From NCBI RefSeq assembly GCF_030518155.1, contig NZ_JAULRU010000692.1, positions 1 through 64,000 on the forward strand: a stretch of 64,000 bases of DNA, written 5' to 3'. Shown here in pieces: positions 1 to 9,018 of the stretch. Positions within the stretch are counted from its first letter, which is position 1; each line of letters begins with the position of its first letter. Below the pieces are notes generated by a model. The model did no database searches, was not told the origin of the DNA, and saw nothing but the letters and a program-made list of their open reading frames with translations. The position numbers and the translations under genes were made by a program. Origin of the DNA: Gilvimarinus gilvus. Its GTDB lineage: Bacteria > Pseudomonadota > Gammaproteobacteria > Pseudomonadales > Cellvibrionaceae.

Positions 1-345
1 CATCACCATGCCTCCAGTAGTTTGCTTAATGGTTGAGGGGTCGGTTCCAACATATCCATACGCACCCAAAACAAGCAAAACTAGGGCGCTAGAAAAACCA
101 CTACCCGCTTTTTGTATGAACGTACCAGCAGAGTAAAACAATCCTGTTGCACGACGACCATTTTTCCACTCTGAATAATCAGCCGTATTTCCGAGCATGC
201 TAAAGGTCAACACCGGCATAAAGGCGGCAAAAAAACTCAGCGGCACAACCCAGCACAAACAGCCCCGTCACATTGTCCTGGCCCAAGAAGGAAATACAGT
301 CGGTCAGAATACCTCAGGTTACCAACGAGGCAACAAACACTCTGC
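1..345 (-). pseudogene. Decayed 3' part of a GPH-family sugar:cation symporter
   Basis: The reverse strand of positions 1-240 translates to a segment clearly homologous to the C-terminal third of the intact symporter at 634-2223. Both share the motif DYSEWKNxRRATGL followed by YSAGT. Going upstream, the reading frame breaks at a run of seven A's (229-235, T's on the coding strand), where one base must be dropped to keep the homology (..GCAAEFF / AAFMPVL..). A further in-frame TGA lies near 315, and homology fades by about 345, so the 5' half is missing. The 3' end runs off the window. This is a diverged paralogue rather than a recent copy, since it differs at many positions. A sequencing error could explain the homopolymer shift, but not the additional stop and the lost 5' half. 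I read it as a dead duplicate next to a live gene. Confidence 0.75.
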
Positions 346-351
346 TCAGGC

Positions 352-531
352 TCGAAACGGCTCAGCTGTCGCTATTGGTCTCTTGGCTTACACGGGCTTA
401 TCTTGGTGCTGGAACGCGGCCTGCTGCATTACGCCCATCCCCAGTTGGGGATTTACTGGTCCATCGAATTGAACGCACTCTGGCTTGTGGCTGTTTTGGT
501 TTGTGCACCACTCATCAGCGGCCCGCTGTGA
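352..531 (+). other. Open reading fragment, unidentified membrane-protein remnant
   Basis: One plus-strand frame stays open and reads like the end of a membrane protein: a hydrophobic stretch with LGLHGLILVLERGLLHYAHP, then a second hydrophobic segment ending ..APLISGPL at the TGA at 529-531. There is no credible start codon or ribosome binding site, and its left end runs into the decayed symporter copy on the opposite strand. The HG..LVLER pattern is faintly like the C-terminal part of MBOAT acyltransferases, but this is too weak to name. It may be a remnant left by the rearrangement that removed the 5' half of the neighbouring pseudogene, or a chance open frame. Confidence 0.25.
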
Positions 532-582
532 GTGTATGCGTTCTTTAAAACAACGCTCAATTTCAGGGAAAGGCATGACATC

Positions 583-612
583 GAGTCACTGATCGTCGAA
601 GATTGGTGACTC
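583..612. terminator. Stem-loop after the GPH symporter
   Basis: GAGTCAC (583-589) and GTGACTC (606-612) form a perfect 7-bp stem with a 16-nt loop, 21 bp past the stop of the symporter gene. There is no U tract on the reading strand, so termination is only a possibility. Confidence 0.35.
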
Positions 613-633
613 AATAGTGCGTTGACTTGGTCT

Positions 634-2223
634 TTAAGCCTCAGTAGCATCGGCCTCTGCTCGTCTAGCACGTAAATCATTTTCGATTGTCTTCATTTGC
701 TTGTCATCCAGGGGATACCAGAGTAGAAATATAGCTCCTAATCCCGCAATAACTAGAGGGATGCCACTCATTAGAAGTACCATGCCCTCTATGGACCCTT
801 CAACAGCCGACTCAATGTCAGCGTCATAGCCATACATTGCTAAAACAATCAACACAATGGCTCCTGCAAAGCCATGTCCAGTTTTATTAATGAATGTTCC
901 AGCTGAATACATTAGCCCTGTTGCTCGACGGCGGTTTTTCCATTCAGAATAATCTACCGTATCACCCAGCATACTAAAGAAAAGTACTGGCAGTATGCCA
1001 CCAAAGAATTCTCCGATAACCGCCAAAACTAACATTAGCGTGACCTGATCTGGCCGTACGAAGTAAATAGCACCGCTGAAGACACCGCCAAGCACAAACG
1101 CACCAATCATCAAGGTGCGCTTGTTCATCCATTCGGAGAGTTTTCCGCAGGCTATTGCCGCAAACAGTGAAGCAGTGAGGGTAATTCCAAAGTAGACACT
1201 TAACAGATCAGGGCGTTGCAAATAGTAACTGAAATAATAACTGGCAGCACTAGGGCGTACCACGGTGAATAAACCGAACATTATGCCCACAACCAGCAAT
1301 ATTAACCATGGTTTGTTGGTCATTAAATCAGCCAAGTCTTTTTGACAATTGTTTAGTGTATCTCGAGGGCGAGATATTAACTTTAACCTCAGGATCAAGG
1401 TAAAAACAAAGCTTAGGATGGCAAACCCAGCGGCAAGGTATTTATATAATGAGGACCATTCGGTCATAGCCAGACTTATCATAAAAACACTGACACCAAA
1501 TACAGGCAACAATATTATCGGCAGACTGTAAAACAGCTCTTTCATTTCCTGACCAAAACTCTTATCCGTACGCGCTACCGGCTTCACTCTCTCTTTGGTA
1601 GTGAGATAAGTAATCAACATGAAAATAACCAAGAGCACGGCAAAAATCGGCATGGTTCGTTGATACCCTTGAATTCGATCTCCCTGGCCCAAATACTCTA
1701 CTAACATTGGCAAGGTTGTCATGACCAATAGACCACCCCCAAATGCACCAATAAAGCGGAAGCTGGACAGACTCGCGCGCTCAGTCACATTATCCGTCAT
1801 CACTCCCATTAACGCTCCATAAGGCACATTGTTGGCTGTGTAAGCCAACGTAAGGCCAATATAAACGACGTAAGCATAGATAAGTTTGCCGGTATAACTT
1901 AAATCTGGAGTTACATATATAAGTGCCAAGCTAATGGCCAAAATTGGAGCCGACCATAATATCCAAGGTCGAAATTTTCCTTTCGAACTGTGCGTACGAT
2001 CAGCAATTGACCCCATGATAATATCCGTCACACCATCAGAGAGGCGGACCACAAGCACTAAAATTGCCGCATGCGCAGCCATTAAGCCAAAAGTATCCGT
2101 ATAAAATGCCGGAATTAGAAAAAGACTCCGCCAGACAAAGTTAGCCGCCGCATCGCCCATGGCGTAGCCGCTTTTTTCGAGAATGGAGAGTTTGTTTGCA
2201 GATGTTGTCGCCACGTTGGTCAC
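634..2223 (-). CDS. GPH-family sugar:cation symporter (MFS)
   Basis: A 529-residue inner-membrane protein with about 12 hydrophobic segments. It has the GPH (glycoside-pentoside-hexuronide:cation symporter) hallmarks: an N-terminal EKSGYAMGDAAANFVWR segment in the first helix, DRTHSSKGKFRPWILW in loop 2-3, and DYSEWKNRRRATGL in the second half. GPH proteins import sugars or small glycosides with Na+ or H+. The ATG start at 2223 follows the usual family N terminus. The substrate cannot be read from sequence. The mannan locus 13 kb away makes an oligosaccharide plausible, but there is no direct link. A decayed paralogue follows it directly. The upstream 140 bp contains TGCAACGTTAACG (2320-2332), a weak LacI-type palindrome, which I do not call as a site. 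Confidence 0.9.
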   Translation of the reverse strand: MTNVATTSANKLSILEKSGYAMGDAAANFVWRSLFLIPAFYTDTFGLMAAHAAILVLVVRLSDGVTDIIMGSIADRTHSSKGKFRPWILWSAPILAISLALIYVTPDLSYTGKLIYAYVVYIGLTLAYTANNVPYGALMGVMTDNVTERASLSSFRFIGAFGGGLLVMTTLPMLVEYLGQGDRIQGYQRTMPIFAVLLVIFMLITYLTTKERVKPVARTDKSFGQEMKELFYSLPIILLPVFGVSVFMISLAMTEWSSLYKYLAAGFAILSFVFTLILRLKLISRPRDTLNNCQKDLADLMTNKPWLILLVVGIMFGLFTVVRPSAASYYFSYYLQRPDLLSVYFGITLTASLFAAIACGKLSEWMNKRTLMIGAFVLGGVFSGAIYFVRPDQVTLMLVLAVIGEFFGGILPVLFFSMLGDTVDYSEWKNRRRATGLMYSAGTFINKTGHGFAGAIVLIVLAMYGYDADIESAVEGSIEGMVLLMSGIPLVIAGLGAIFLLWYPLDDKQMKTIENDLRARRAEADATEA

Positions 2224-2362
2224 CTCGGGCTCTTGTCGTTTTTATAGATTATATGGTTTTTATATGTCACCTAATGCTGCGAAAGCTTAAGAGGCCATCG
2301 CTCAAATGTACAGCGTTAATGCAACGTTAACGATACCGGGAACTCTTCCGCGGCGCGTTGGC

Positions 2363-2731
2363 TTAGCTCCGCACGCCAAGTCGGCGGGCAATTTCCTCTT
2401 TCCAGCCTAAAATAGCCGTATCGTCAGACTCAAACAGCGCAATACCCACCTGATACCGCCCCGCCTCGGCGCGGCACCACTTAACCTCGCCGGTGAGTAC
2501 AAAGCGGACGTCCGGCTCATGCAACTGAATACATAGCGGGTATATATGACCGGCAGGCAGGGGCCGATCCAGCTTCACTTGTATGCCATTGGCAGACAAA
2601 TCGGTGGAGCGGCTAATAACGATTTTGGCAGGGTCAGAGCCTTGCTCCGCCTCTAACTCCAGATACACCGCTTCGCTAGCGGTAAGCCTGTATTCCTGGC
2701 GCTGCTCTGAGGGTATGGTCGATTTAGTCAT
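2363..2731 (-). CDS. PilZ domain protein (c-di-GMP binding)
   Basis: A 122-residue cytoplasmic protein made almost entirely of one PilZ domain. The two c-di-GMP binding signatures are visible: RQEYR (residues 11-15, RxxxR) and DLSANG (about 44-49, D/NxSxxG). Beta-strand-like segments follow (GEVKWCRAE, YQVGIALFE). Stand-alone PilZ proteins act as c-di-GMP effectors for motility, exopolysaccharide or surface behaviour. It follows the DUF1631 gene on the same strand with a 21-bp gap, so the two are probably co-transcribed and may act together. The specific output is unknown. Confidence 0.9.
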   Translation of the reverse strand: MTKSTIPSEQRQEYRLTASEAVYLELEAEQGSDPAKIVISRSTDLSANGIQVKLDRPLPAGHIYPLCIQLHEPDVRFVLTGEVKWCRAEAGRYQVGIALFESDDTAILGWKEEIARRLGVRS

Positions 2732-2752
2732 ATGATAGCCGCCTATTCGTTA

Positions 2753-4513
2753 TTATTCGGTACGGCGCAAACCGCGCACGATAGTTTCAAGGCGATTCTC
2801 AAAGCCTTGCTCGGGCTGGTGAAACACAGCCCGACCTTCCACCAGGTAAGCCAGCAGCTCATCGTATTTAAGCTCGGCCACCTTAGTGCCAACACGATCA
2901 ACGAAGATATATTTGCCCGTGCTGCGCATACTCACCGCTAGTTTACAGCGCACGGTTTTACCATCCGCCAGTGGTAAATCAGCCCATGTACCCAAAGTTA
3001 AGTGATCTAACTTGTCACACATTGCCTGCTCGTGCGCCTCACGCTCCTCGGCCTGCCGTCGCTCGAGCGCGGCTTGCTCTTGCTCTCGCTGTTTTTGAGC
3101 CAGTAACTTAGCCTCGATCCGAGCTTTCGTTTCCGCTTCTTTGCGCGCCGCCAGATCACGTTTGCGGGCCGCGTGTGCCTCGCGCTGTTTACGCTCTGCC
3201 TCATCTCGCTCCTGCTGTTTGGCCTGAGCACGCGCCTGGAGCTGTTGTTGCAATTGTGCCATCCGCGCGTTGGTTGCGGTAAGCGCCGCTGACGCGACGG
3301 GTACTTGAGGAATCTCCCGCGCTATACCCGCCTCAAAGCAAACTGTCATTTGTTCGACAGATTTTTGCAGCACTTTATGGCCGTTGCGATTGACGAATAA
3401 TAACAAGTCAGTGCCGGTCGCCTGCATTAAAAACTGGCAGCGAATACTCTGCTCACCGTCATCAAACTCAATCCAGTCACCACGACTAAAGCGATGCTCC
3501 TGACTACTTGTCTGCAACTGCTTAAGCGCCTCAATTTCAGTTGAAACCTGCTTTTTAGCGGCGGTCACTGTTTCCGGCGCCTGGCCTTTAAGCAGGATGA
3601 TTACCTGTTCAGAGAAATCAGCCAAGTGGCTTTGATAAACACTGTCGGTGCACACCCTGTTGGCCTTGGTGGTTTCAAGCTTGGATAATAGCGCTGGCCC
3701 CTTTTGAAAAAACGCCTGCCGATCTTCCTCAGATTTTTCAGGGTTAACCGCCCATACCATTAATTGCAGCACACGAACCCAAAAATTCCAGTCTGAGTCA
3801 TGCTCGGAACCATTAATAATAGTGAACTGCAGGCTGGGAAGAATCACCTCTTCAATAAAGCTCAGAGTCGACTCAGGTACCGGCTTCAGCGCCACAAATT
3901 CATTATAAACTGCGGTAACACGCTGTTGCGCCATACCCGCGCGAATGCGCCCCTGCTCAGAAGTTTGCATACGCTCGGCCAATATCGCAGCCTTATCCAG
4001 CTCCCGGTCACCTAGCTTATTAAACTCCTCCAGCGCAGGGGCCCAGTGCTCTGGCCCAGCTTGCATTGCTGTGCACAGCTGCTCAGTGCGCTCCAGAAAT
4101 TTTCGGCCAGACCCACCCAACCCCTCGTACCAACTTTGTAAATGAAAAAAACACTGGTCTAGCGCGCGGCGGTTGTCATTAAGATATTGCAAATTTAGCG
4201 ATTCATCCTCCGCTGTATAAGCCAGCAGGTACTCCAGGATGCGACTCTTAACTGGAGCCAGTTGCGCCACCATATGAACATTGTCGGCCAGTGCGCGTGC
4301 CAACCAACAGCCGTAAAGCCCGGACAGGCCGGCATTAGCGGCAAAGGGTAAACGCTGGTAGGCAGGCCAAATGTCGTCGGCACGGTGAAAGTCTTCACCC
4401 ACGCTTAGCAACTGCGCCGCTGAAGCTGGCGCAAAACTCGCGCCACCCAGCGCCAGCAGGGTGCGTATCTCTGAATATCTGCTTTTATCGACCAAAACCT
4501 TCTCCGTTTCCAT
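2753..4513 (-). CDS. DUF1631 family protein with duplicated C-terminal module
   Basis: A large acidic cytoplasmic protein (586 residues from the ATG at 4513; the frame is open to an ATG at 4600). It resembles DUF1631 proteins, whose function is not established. The N-terminal 350 residues look helical. A charged Gln/Glu/Arg/Lys-rich coiled coil runs from roughly residue 415 to 515. Two related modules flank the coil: GDWIEFDDGEQSIRCQF..LLLFVNRNGHKVL and GTWADLPLADGKTVRCKL..KYIFVDRVGTKVAEL. Both carry the pattern G-W-RC-TG-FVxR-GxKV and resemble small beta-barrels. The longer start would add a Cys-rich leader (WCENCARC) with no clear ribosome site, so I prefer 4513, though neither start has a strong Shine-Dalgarno. 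It is paired with a PilZ gene downstream, suggesting a c-di-GMP-linked role (inference). Confidence 0.75.
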   Translation of the reverse strand: METEKVLVDKSRYSEIRTLLALGGASFAPASAAQLLSVGEDFHRADDIWPAYQRLPFAANAGLSGLYGCWLARALADNVHMVAQLAPVKSRILEYLLAYTAEDESLNLQYLNDNRRALDQCFFHLQSWYEGLGGSGRKFLERTEQLCTAMQAGPEHWAPALEEFNKLGDRELDKAAILAERMQTSEQGRIRAGMAQQRVTAVYNEFVALKPVPESTLSFIEEVILPSLQFTIINGSEHDSDWNFWVRVLQLMVWAVNPEKSEEDRQAFFQKGPALLSKLETTKANRVCTDSVYQSHLADFSEQVIILLKGQAPETVTAAKKQVSTEIEALKQLQTSSQEHRFSRGDWIEFDDGEQSIRCQFLMQATGTDLLLFVNRNGHKVLQKSVEQMTVCFEAGIAREIPQVPVASAALTATNARMAQLQQQLQARAQAKQQERDEAERKQREAHAARKRDLAARKEAETKARIEAKLLAQKQREQEQAALERRQAEEREAHEQAMCDKLDHLTLGTWADLPLADGKTVRCKLAVSMRSTGKYIFVDRVGTKVAELKYDELLAYLVEGRAVFHQPEQGFENRLETIVRGLRRTE

Positions 4514-4809
4514 CGCCGCCGCCCAATAACAGACAGCACGAACCAATTGCGTGCACCGGGCACAATTTTCGCACCACTTCATCTCTCGGTGCTTGCACAA
4601 AAATGCCGCAAAGCCTCAATTTACTTACACACCACCGCACCAAGAAAAGCCAATAGCTCACCATATATGGGCATTTGCCGACTTCAACCCCGCACCAAAT
4701 TGACACAAAAACACTGGCACAGCACTTGCTACGTACCGTTTTTAGACACACGACGAACCCAAACATGAATGGGTAAAGTTTCGCTCAGTTTATAAAATGG
4801 TAACGCTGT

Positions 4810-6285
4810 ATGAACTCGCAAAACCTGAATTTACTTGATATCACAAAAGCCAATATCAGATTGCTACACCTAACTTGGTTTGCCTTTTTCCTGACCTTTG
4901 TGGTCTGGTTTTCTCATGCACCGCTCAAGCCGCTTATTATGGAAGCATTTGGCATGAGCATCGCTCAATGGAAAGCCCTGCTTATTCTTAATGTAGCTCT
5001 TACCATCCCCGCGCGCATTGTTATCGGCATTTTGGTGGATAAATTCGGCCCGCGCATTGTGTATTCCCTCTTACTCGCCGCCGGCGGCTTAATGTGTCTG
5101 GCCTTTGCCAGCGCACAAACCTATGAGCAACTCGCCCTATTCCGCTTTTTACTGGGCTTTGTTGGCGCCGGCTTTGTTATTGGTATTCGCCTGGTGGGTG
5201 AATGGTTCCCTGCCCGTAACGTTGGCCTGGCCGAAGGCGTATACGGCGGCTGGGGCAACTTCGGCTCGGCCGCTGCGGCCTTTACTCTGCCTACCATAGC
5301 GTTAATGTTCGGCGGCGAAGACGGCTGGCGCTACGCCATCGGCACTACCGGCTTAATGGCAATGGCTTACTCGGTGGTGTTTTACCTGCGCGCGCGCAAC
5401 ACCCCTAAAGGCTCTACTTACTTTAAGCCCAAGAAAACCGGTGGCCTGGAAGTAACCAGTAAAAGAGACTTCTACTTTTACCTGGCCATGAACCTGCCCA
5501 TGTACATCATTCTGGCGGTACTGGCGTGGAAACTGTCGCCCAGTGGTGTTGGACTTCTTAGTCAAACCATGACGTATGTGATGTACGGTGTTCTGCTGTT
5601 ACTGTGCGTCTACCAATTCAGCCAGATTTATAAAGTAAACAAAGAAATGCTAGCGGGCGCTGAAGTCCCTGAGCACGACAAGTACAAGTTTAAGCAGGTC
5701 GCTATTTTGGACTGGGCTTACTTTGTCACCTTTGGCTCTGAGTTGGCGGTGGTATCTATGCTGCCGGCATTCTTTTTGGAAACATTCGAAGGCATGTCAC
5801 TGGCGGCAGCCGGTGCCCTAGGTGCGGCTTACGCCTTTATGAATCTGGTGGCCCGCCCTGGCGGTGGTTATATCAGCGATAAATTTGGTCGTCGCCTGTC
5901 TATGTCGATTTTCATAATTGGCTTAACCATCGGCTATTTCACCTTGTCACAGGTGACCGGCAGCTGGCCGATTTGGATGGCCGTAGCCGCGGTAATGTTC
6001 TGCTCCTTCTTCGTGCAAGCGGGCGAAGGCGCGGTTTTTGCCATGGTGCCTTTGGTAAAACGCCGTATGACCGGACAAATCGCGGGCATGGCTGGCGCCT
6101 TCGGTAACGTGGGGGCTGTAACCTTCCTGACGATTTACAGCTTTGTCGATGCCGGTACCTTCTTTATGTTGATTGGCTGCGCCGCGCTGCTGATTTTCCT
6201 AATTGTTCAGTTCCTCGAAGAGCCTGCCGGTCACATGCATGAGCTCAATGAAGACGGCACCTTGACCCAGATCGAACTGACCTGA
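4810..6285 (+). CDS. Nitrate/nitrite transporter, NNP family (NarK/NasA-like)
   Basis: A 491-residue major facilitator with 12 predicted helices. The nitrate-signature region is intact: [19 protein letters not shown] and [18 protein letters not shown], both characteristic of the nitrate/nitrite porter family. The second-half signature is [12 protein letters not shown]. It imports nitrate or exchanges nitrate and nitrite across the inner membrane. Downstream, 37 bp away, lies a fused PP2C phosphatase/kinase; the same partnership is known next to assimilatory nitrate genes in Pseudomonas (the PA1782-PA1783 region). No nitrate or nitrite reductase gene is in this window, so assimilation genes must lie elsewhere if the system is complete. 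Start is the ATG at 4810. Confidence 0.92.
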   Translation: MNSQNLNLLDITKANIRLLHLTWFAFFLTFVVWFSHAPLKPLIMEAFGMSIAQWKALLILNVALTIPARIVIGILVDKFGPRIVYSLLLAAGGLMCLAFASAQTYEQLALFRFLLGFVGAGFVIGIRLVGEWFPARNVGLAEGVYGGWGNFGSAAAAFTLPTIALMFGGEDGWRYAIGTTGLMAMAYSVVFYLRARNTPKGSTYFKPKKTGGLEVTSKRDFYFYLAMNLPMYIILAVLAWKLSPSGVGLLSQTMTYVMYGVLLLLCVYQFSQIYKVNKEMLAGAEVPEHDKYKFKQVAILDWAYFVTFGSELAVVSMLPAFFLETFEGMSLAAAGALGAAYAFMNLVARPGGGYISDKFGRRLSMSIFIIGLTIGYFTLSQVTGSWPIWMAVAAVMFCSFFVQAGEGAVFAMVPLVKRRMTGQIAGMAGAFGNVGAVTFLTIYSFVDAGTFFMLIGCAALLIFLIVQFLEEPAGHMHELNEDGTLTQIELT

Positions 6286-6302
6286 TTTACTCCACTGCTG
6301 TA

Positions 6303-6320
6303 CCGGCGCGCTTGCGCCGG
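6303..6320. terminator. GC-rich stem-loop between nitrate transporter and phosphatase/kinase
   Basis: CCGGCG and CGCCGG (6303-6308 and 6315-6320) pair around a 6-nt loop in the 37-bp gap. There is no U tract. It could be a partial terminator or an mRNA-stability element that sets different expression of the two genes. Confidence 0.35.
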
Positions 6321-6334
6321 TTGTGAGACGCGCT

Positions 6335-8092
6335 ATGATGTCACCCAACAATAATTCAAAAAGCGCGCCTATGGAGCATTTACAGCCCTCGCTCAGCGTC
6401 AGTTTTGCTCAGTTGAGTGAAGCCGGCCGTAAGAGCGAAAACCAAGACACCGTCGGTGCCTGCTTTCCCGAAGGCGCCGCGCTTGCCACCAAAGGCATTG
6501 CCGTAGCCATCGCCGATGGCGTCAGCAGTTCCCAGTCGGCCAAGCAGGCCAGTCAAACCGCCATTACCGGCTTTTTAAACGATTACTACGCGACCCCCGA
6601 CACCTGGCGCACTGGCCAATCTGCCAACCGCGTCATTCAGTCTCTGAATCGTTACCTGTGGAGCCAAGGGCAAAACAGCGTACGTCAGGAGGGTTTTCTA
6701 ACGACTCTGTCGCTGCTGATTTTTAAAGGCGACAAAATGTTTGTCTTTCACGTCGGTGACAGCCGCATTTACCGCTACCGCCAGGGCTCGCTTGAGCAAA
6801 TTACCCGCGACCACAACCAACGTATTGATCACAAAACCACGTACTTGAGCCGCGCCATGGGAGCCGACTTGAGTCTCGAAGTGGACATGCAGTCCCACGA
6901 AATTGAACGCGGGGATATTTACCTGCTCAGCACCGACGGCTTGCACGACTTTATCGACCATCGCTCCCTGACCAGCCATATTGAAAAAACAACGGATTTA
7001 GAAGAGCTGACCCAACAGCTGTACTCAAAAGCACTGGCCAACGGCAGTGAGGACAACATTAGCGTGCAAATCGCGCGCGTGGATGATGTGGGCACACCCA
7101 GCGAAAGCGACGCCATTACCGTTCTCTCGCGCCTGCCCTTTCCACCGATACTTGATGTGGGCCAAACCCTCGACGGCCTGACGGTCGAAAAAATTCTGCA
7201 CGAATCAGAGCGCAGCCAGGTTTACCTGGTGAAACGCGACGACGACACGCGCCTGGTAATGAAAACCCCATCGCCCAATTACGTTGACGACGCCGCGTTT
7301 ATCGAGCGCTTTGTGCGCGAATCCTGGATTGGCTCACGGCTCAATAACCGACAAGTTGTGCGCGTGGTCGAACCCAAACAAACACGCAGCTGCCTGTACT
7401 ATTTAACCGAATATATTCCCGGGCCGACCTTAACCCAACTGATTAACGAGCGCGCACCGTTTGCCGTGGCCGATGCCACAGAGCTTGCCGAGCAACTGGT
7501 CACCGGCGTGCGCGCATTACACCGGCGCGATACCTTGCACCAAGACCTCAAGCCCGACAATATCGTTATGGGCCGACAAGGCGCCTGCTTAATTGATTTT
7601 GGCTCCTGTTGGGTGGCGGGCATTGAAGAAATGGCCTCGCCCATCGCTGGCGACAAAATACTCGGCACCCTCGACTACTCCGCACCCGAGTATCGCTACG
7701 GCGGCCCGACCGGACCGAGATCCGATCAATTCTCCCTCGCCGTACTTGTTTACGAAATGCTAACCGGCAAACACCCCTACGGCGACGGCTATGGCAAAGC
7801 CATGTCACTGGCGCAATTTCAAAAACTGACATACCGTTCCGCCCTGCAATTTAACCCGCTGGTTCCCGTGTGGATGGACCGCGCCCTGGAGAAATCCCTC
7901 TACATCCAGCCGGCGCAACGCTACGAAGCACTGTCCGAATGGTTGCGCGACATCAAACGCCCCAACCCCAACTGGCTTACCGCCAAACACAAACCGCTGA
8001 TAGAGCGCCACCCGGAACGGGTGTGGAAGGTGCTGGCAATTGCGGGATGGGCCGTGGCGATTGGGTTACTGGTTTTTGTTGCTACTAGGTAA
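6335..8092 (+). CDS. Fused PP2C-type protein phosphatase and Ser/Thr protein kinase
   Basis: About 585 residues. The first half (about 20-250) is a PP2C-like phosphatase: ENQD near residue 35, ADGVSSSQSA, VGDSRIYRYR, LSTDGLHDF and EDNISVQ supply the metal-binding aspartates. The second half (about 280-545) is a Hanks-type kinase with the ATP lysine in LVMKTPSP (about 310), the catalytic loop HQDLKPDN (about 403) and LIDFGS. The catalytic loop has HQD instead of HRD, marking it as a non-RD kinase. One membrane helix at the extreme C terminus (VLAIAGWAVAIGLLVFVATR) anchors it with both enzymes in the cytoplasm. ATG at 6335 or 6338 is used; an in-frame GTG at 6323 is possible. Position after the nitrate transporter suggests reversible phosphorylation linked to nitrate uptake (inference from known Pseudomonas neighbourhoods). 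Confidence 0.9.
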   Translation: MMSPNNNSKSAPMEHLQPSLSVSFAQLSEAGRKSENQDTVGACFPEGAALATKGIAVAIADGVSSSQSAKQASQTAITGFLNDYYATPDTWRTGQSANRVIQSLNRYLWSQGQNSVRQEGFLTTLSLLIFKGDKMFVFHVGDSRIYRYRQGSLEQITRDHNQRIDHKTTYLSRAMGADLSLEVDMQSHEIERGDIYLLSTDGLHDFIDHRSLTSHIEKTTDLEELTQQLYSKALANGSEDNISVQIARVDDVGTPSESDAITVLSRLPFPPILDVGQTLDGLTVEKILHESERSQVYLVKRDDDTRLVMKTPSPNYVDDAAFIERFVRESWIGSRLNNRQVVRVVEPKQTRSCLYYLTEYIPGPTLTQLINERAPFAVADATELAEQLVTGVRALHRRDTLHQDLKPDNIVMGRQGACLIDFGSCWVAGIEEMASPIAGDKILGTLDYSAPEYRYGGPTGPRSDQFSLAVLVYEMLTGKHPYGDGYGKAMSLAQFQKLTYRSALQFNPLVPVWMDRALEKSLYIQPAQRYEALSEWLRDIKRPNPNWLTAKHKPLIERHPERVWKVLAIAGWAVAIGLLVFVATR

Positions 8093-8097
8093 AAAGG

Positions 8098-8211
8098 ACG
8101 TCGGACGACTGAGGTCTGAAGGGTTTACGGATTGTTTCAGACTTCCGACCTCGGACATCAGACGTTTTATTGCTTTTCTTACTTCCGACGTCGGTCATCA
8201 GACGTTTTTTT
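8098..8211. repeat. Heptad-periodic palindromic repeat, copy A
   Basis: Left arm: units CGTCGGA, CGACTGA, GGTCTGA (from about 8099 to 8119). Right arm: TCAGACT, TCCGACC, TCGGACA, TCAGACG in perfect 7-bp register at 8137-8164. A third block TCCGACG, TCGGTCA, TCAGACG (8184-8204) ends in seven T's. The arms are inverted relative to each other and can fold into a long imperfect hairpin, and CCGACGTCGG (8186-8195) is itself a palindrome. It lies 6 bp after the kinase stop and, given the T run, may terminate transcription. About 70 bp of it (8131-8200) is shared with copy B near 12.7 kb, including the linker between blocks. Confidence 0.8.
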
Positions 8212-8327
8212 AGTCGAGAATTGAAGATTCGTTAGTTTCATTTGACGCTACTTAATATGCTTCCTCATACTAGAATACGTGCGTTCACGTAATACAATAT
8301 CGCAACACCACCTAACGTTGTAATTAG

Positions 8328-8351
8328 CTAGCTGGCTGCTGAAAAACCCCA
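8328..8351 (+). repeat. 24-bp direct repeat, left copy (possible element end)
   Basis: Begins CTAGCTGGCTGCTGAAAAAC and continues CCCA. The same 24 bp, with one mismatch, recurs in the same orientation at 15078-15101. Both copies are followed about 13 bp later by a TTTATTTTGGG or TTTATGTTTTGGG segment. Sequences of the type GGCTGCTGAAAAAC are typical of insertion-sequence termini, from general knowledge of IS1182-like ends. No transposase lies beside it. The stretch from 8212 to 8394 otherwise holds only AT-rich DNA and probably the promoter of the gene at 8395. Confidence 0.6.
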
Positions 8352-8394
8352 TACATGCTAGGTTTTTATTTTGGGGATAAGGGCTGAAAAATTT

Positions 8395-9018
8395 ATGAGT
8401 GATCTATACACACAACTAATAACCGTATTTATGGGCTTTTTTGCAATCATGAACCCGATTGCAAACACTGCAGCGTTTGCTGGATTGGCCGGAAATAAGT
8501 CAGGGTCAGAACAGTTTCGCATCGCAACTAAAGCGCTGCTTATTACATTTTTCACCATTTTACTATTTTCCTTACTTGGCAAGGTGATTTTTCATTTATT
8601 TGGCATCACTTTACACGCACTAAGAATTACCGGCGGCATTCTGGTTTTTTTAATTGGTTACCACATGCTCAACGGGACAGGCTCCAACCTGCACTCCTCA
8701 GAGAATAACGACGCATCTGATATCGCCGTATCACCGCTCGCGGTTCCACTACTGGCTGGGCCGGGGACGATAGCTACTGCAATGAACTACTCCGCCTCTG
8801 GGGGGCTAATGGGTATAGTCATTACGGTCTCTGTATTTGCCGTTATGTGCGCTATTACATTCTTTTGTTTCATTTTTAGTGCAAAAATTCTAGCCATACT
8901 AGGCGAGGGCGCTTTAAGCATTGTTACGCGCCTGATGGGTCTAATTTTGGCTGTTATTGGCATTCAAATGGTTATTGTCGGAATAGCGGGTGCGTTCAAC
9001 TTACCTGGCACTTACTAA
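8395..9018 (+). CDS. MarC/YhgN-family integral membrane protein
   Basis: A 207-residue protein with six hydrophobic segments. The family signatures are the N-terminal MGFFAIMNPIANTAAFAGL in helix 1 and SPLAVPLLAGPGTIATAM in the middle. MarC-type proteins are widespread inner-membrane proteins of unresolved function; the old link with multiple antibiotic resistance has not held up. The ATG at 8395 gives the usual family N terminus; an in-frame TTG at 8371 lies just after the direct repeat and is less likely. Base composition is AT-richer than in the neighbouring kinase gene, and it stands alone between repeats, which suggests an acquired gene. Confidence 0.85.
   Translation: MSDLYTQLITVFMGFFAIMNPIANTAAFAGLAGNKSGSEQFRIATKALLITFFTILLFSLLGKVIFHLFGITLHALRITGGILVFLIGYHMLNGTGSNLHSSENNDASDIAVSPLAVPLLAGPGTIATAMNYSASGGLMGIVITVSVFAVMCAITFFCFIFSAKILAILGEGALSIVTRLMGLILAVIGIQMVIVGIAGAFNLPGTY

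Noticed and set aside
197-548. Two plus-strand frames of 91 residues
   Set aside because: They run antisense to the decayed symporter and show no protein-like pattern or ribosome site.
2320-2332. LacI-type operator before the GPH symporter (TGCAACGTTAACG)
   Set aside because: Symmetry beyond the central AACGTT is poor and it does not match the TGNAACCGRTWWCM sites of the mannan locus.
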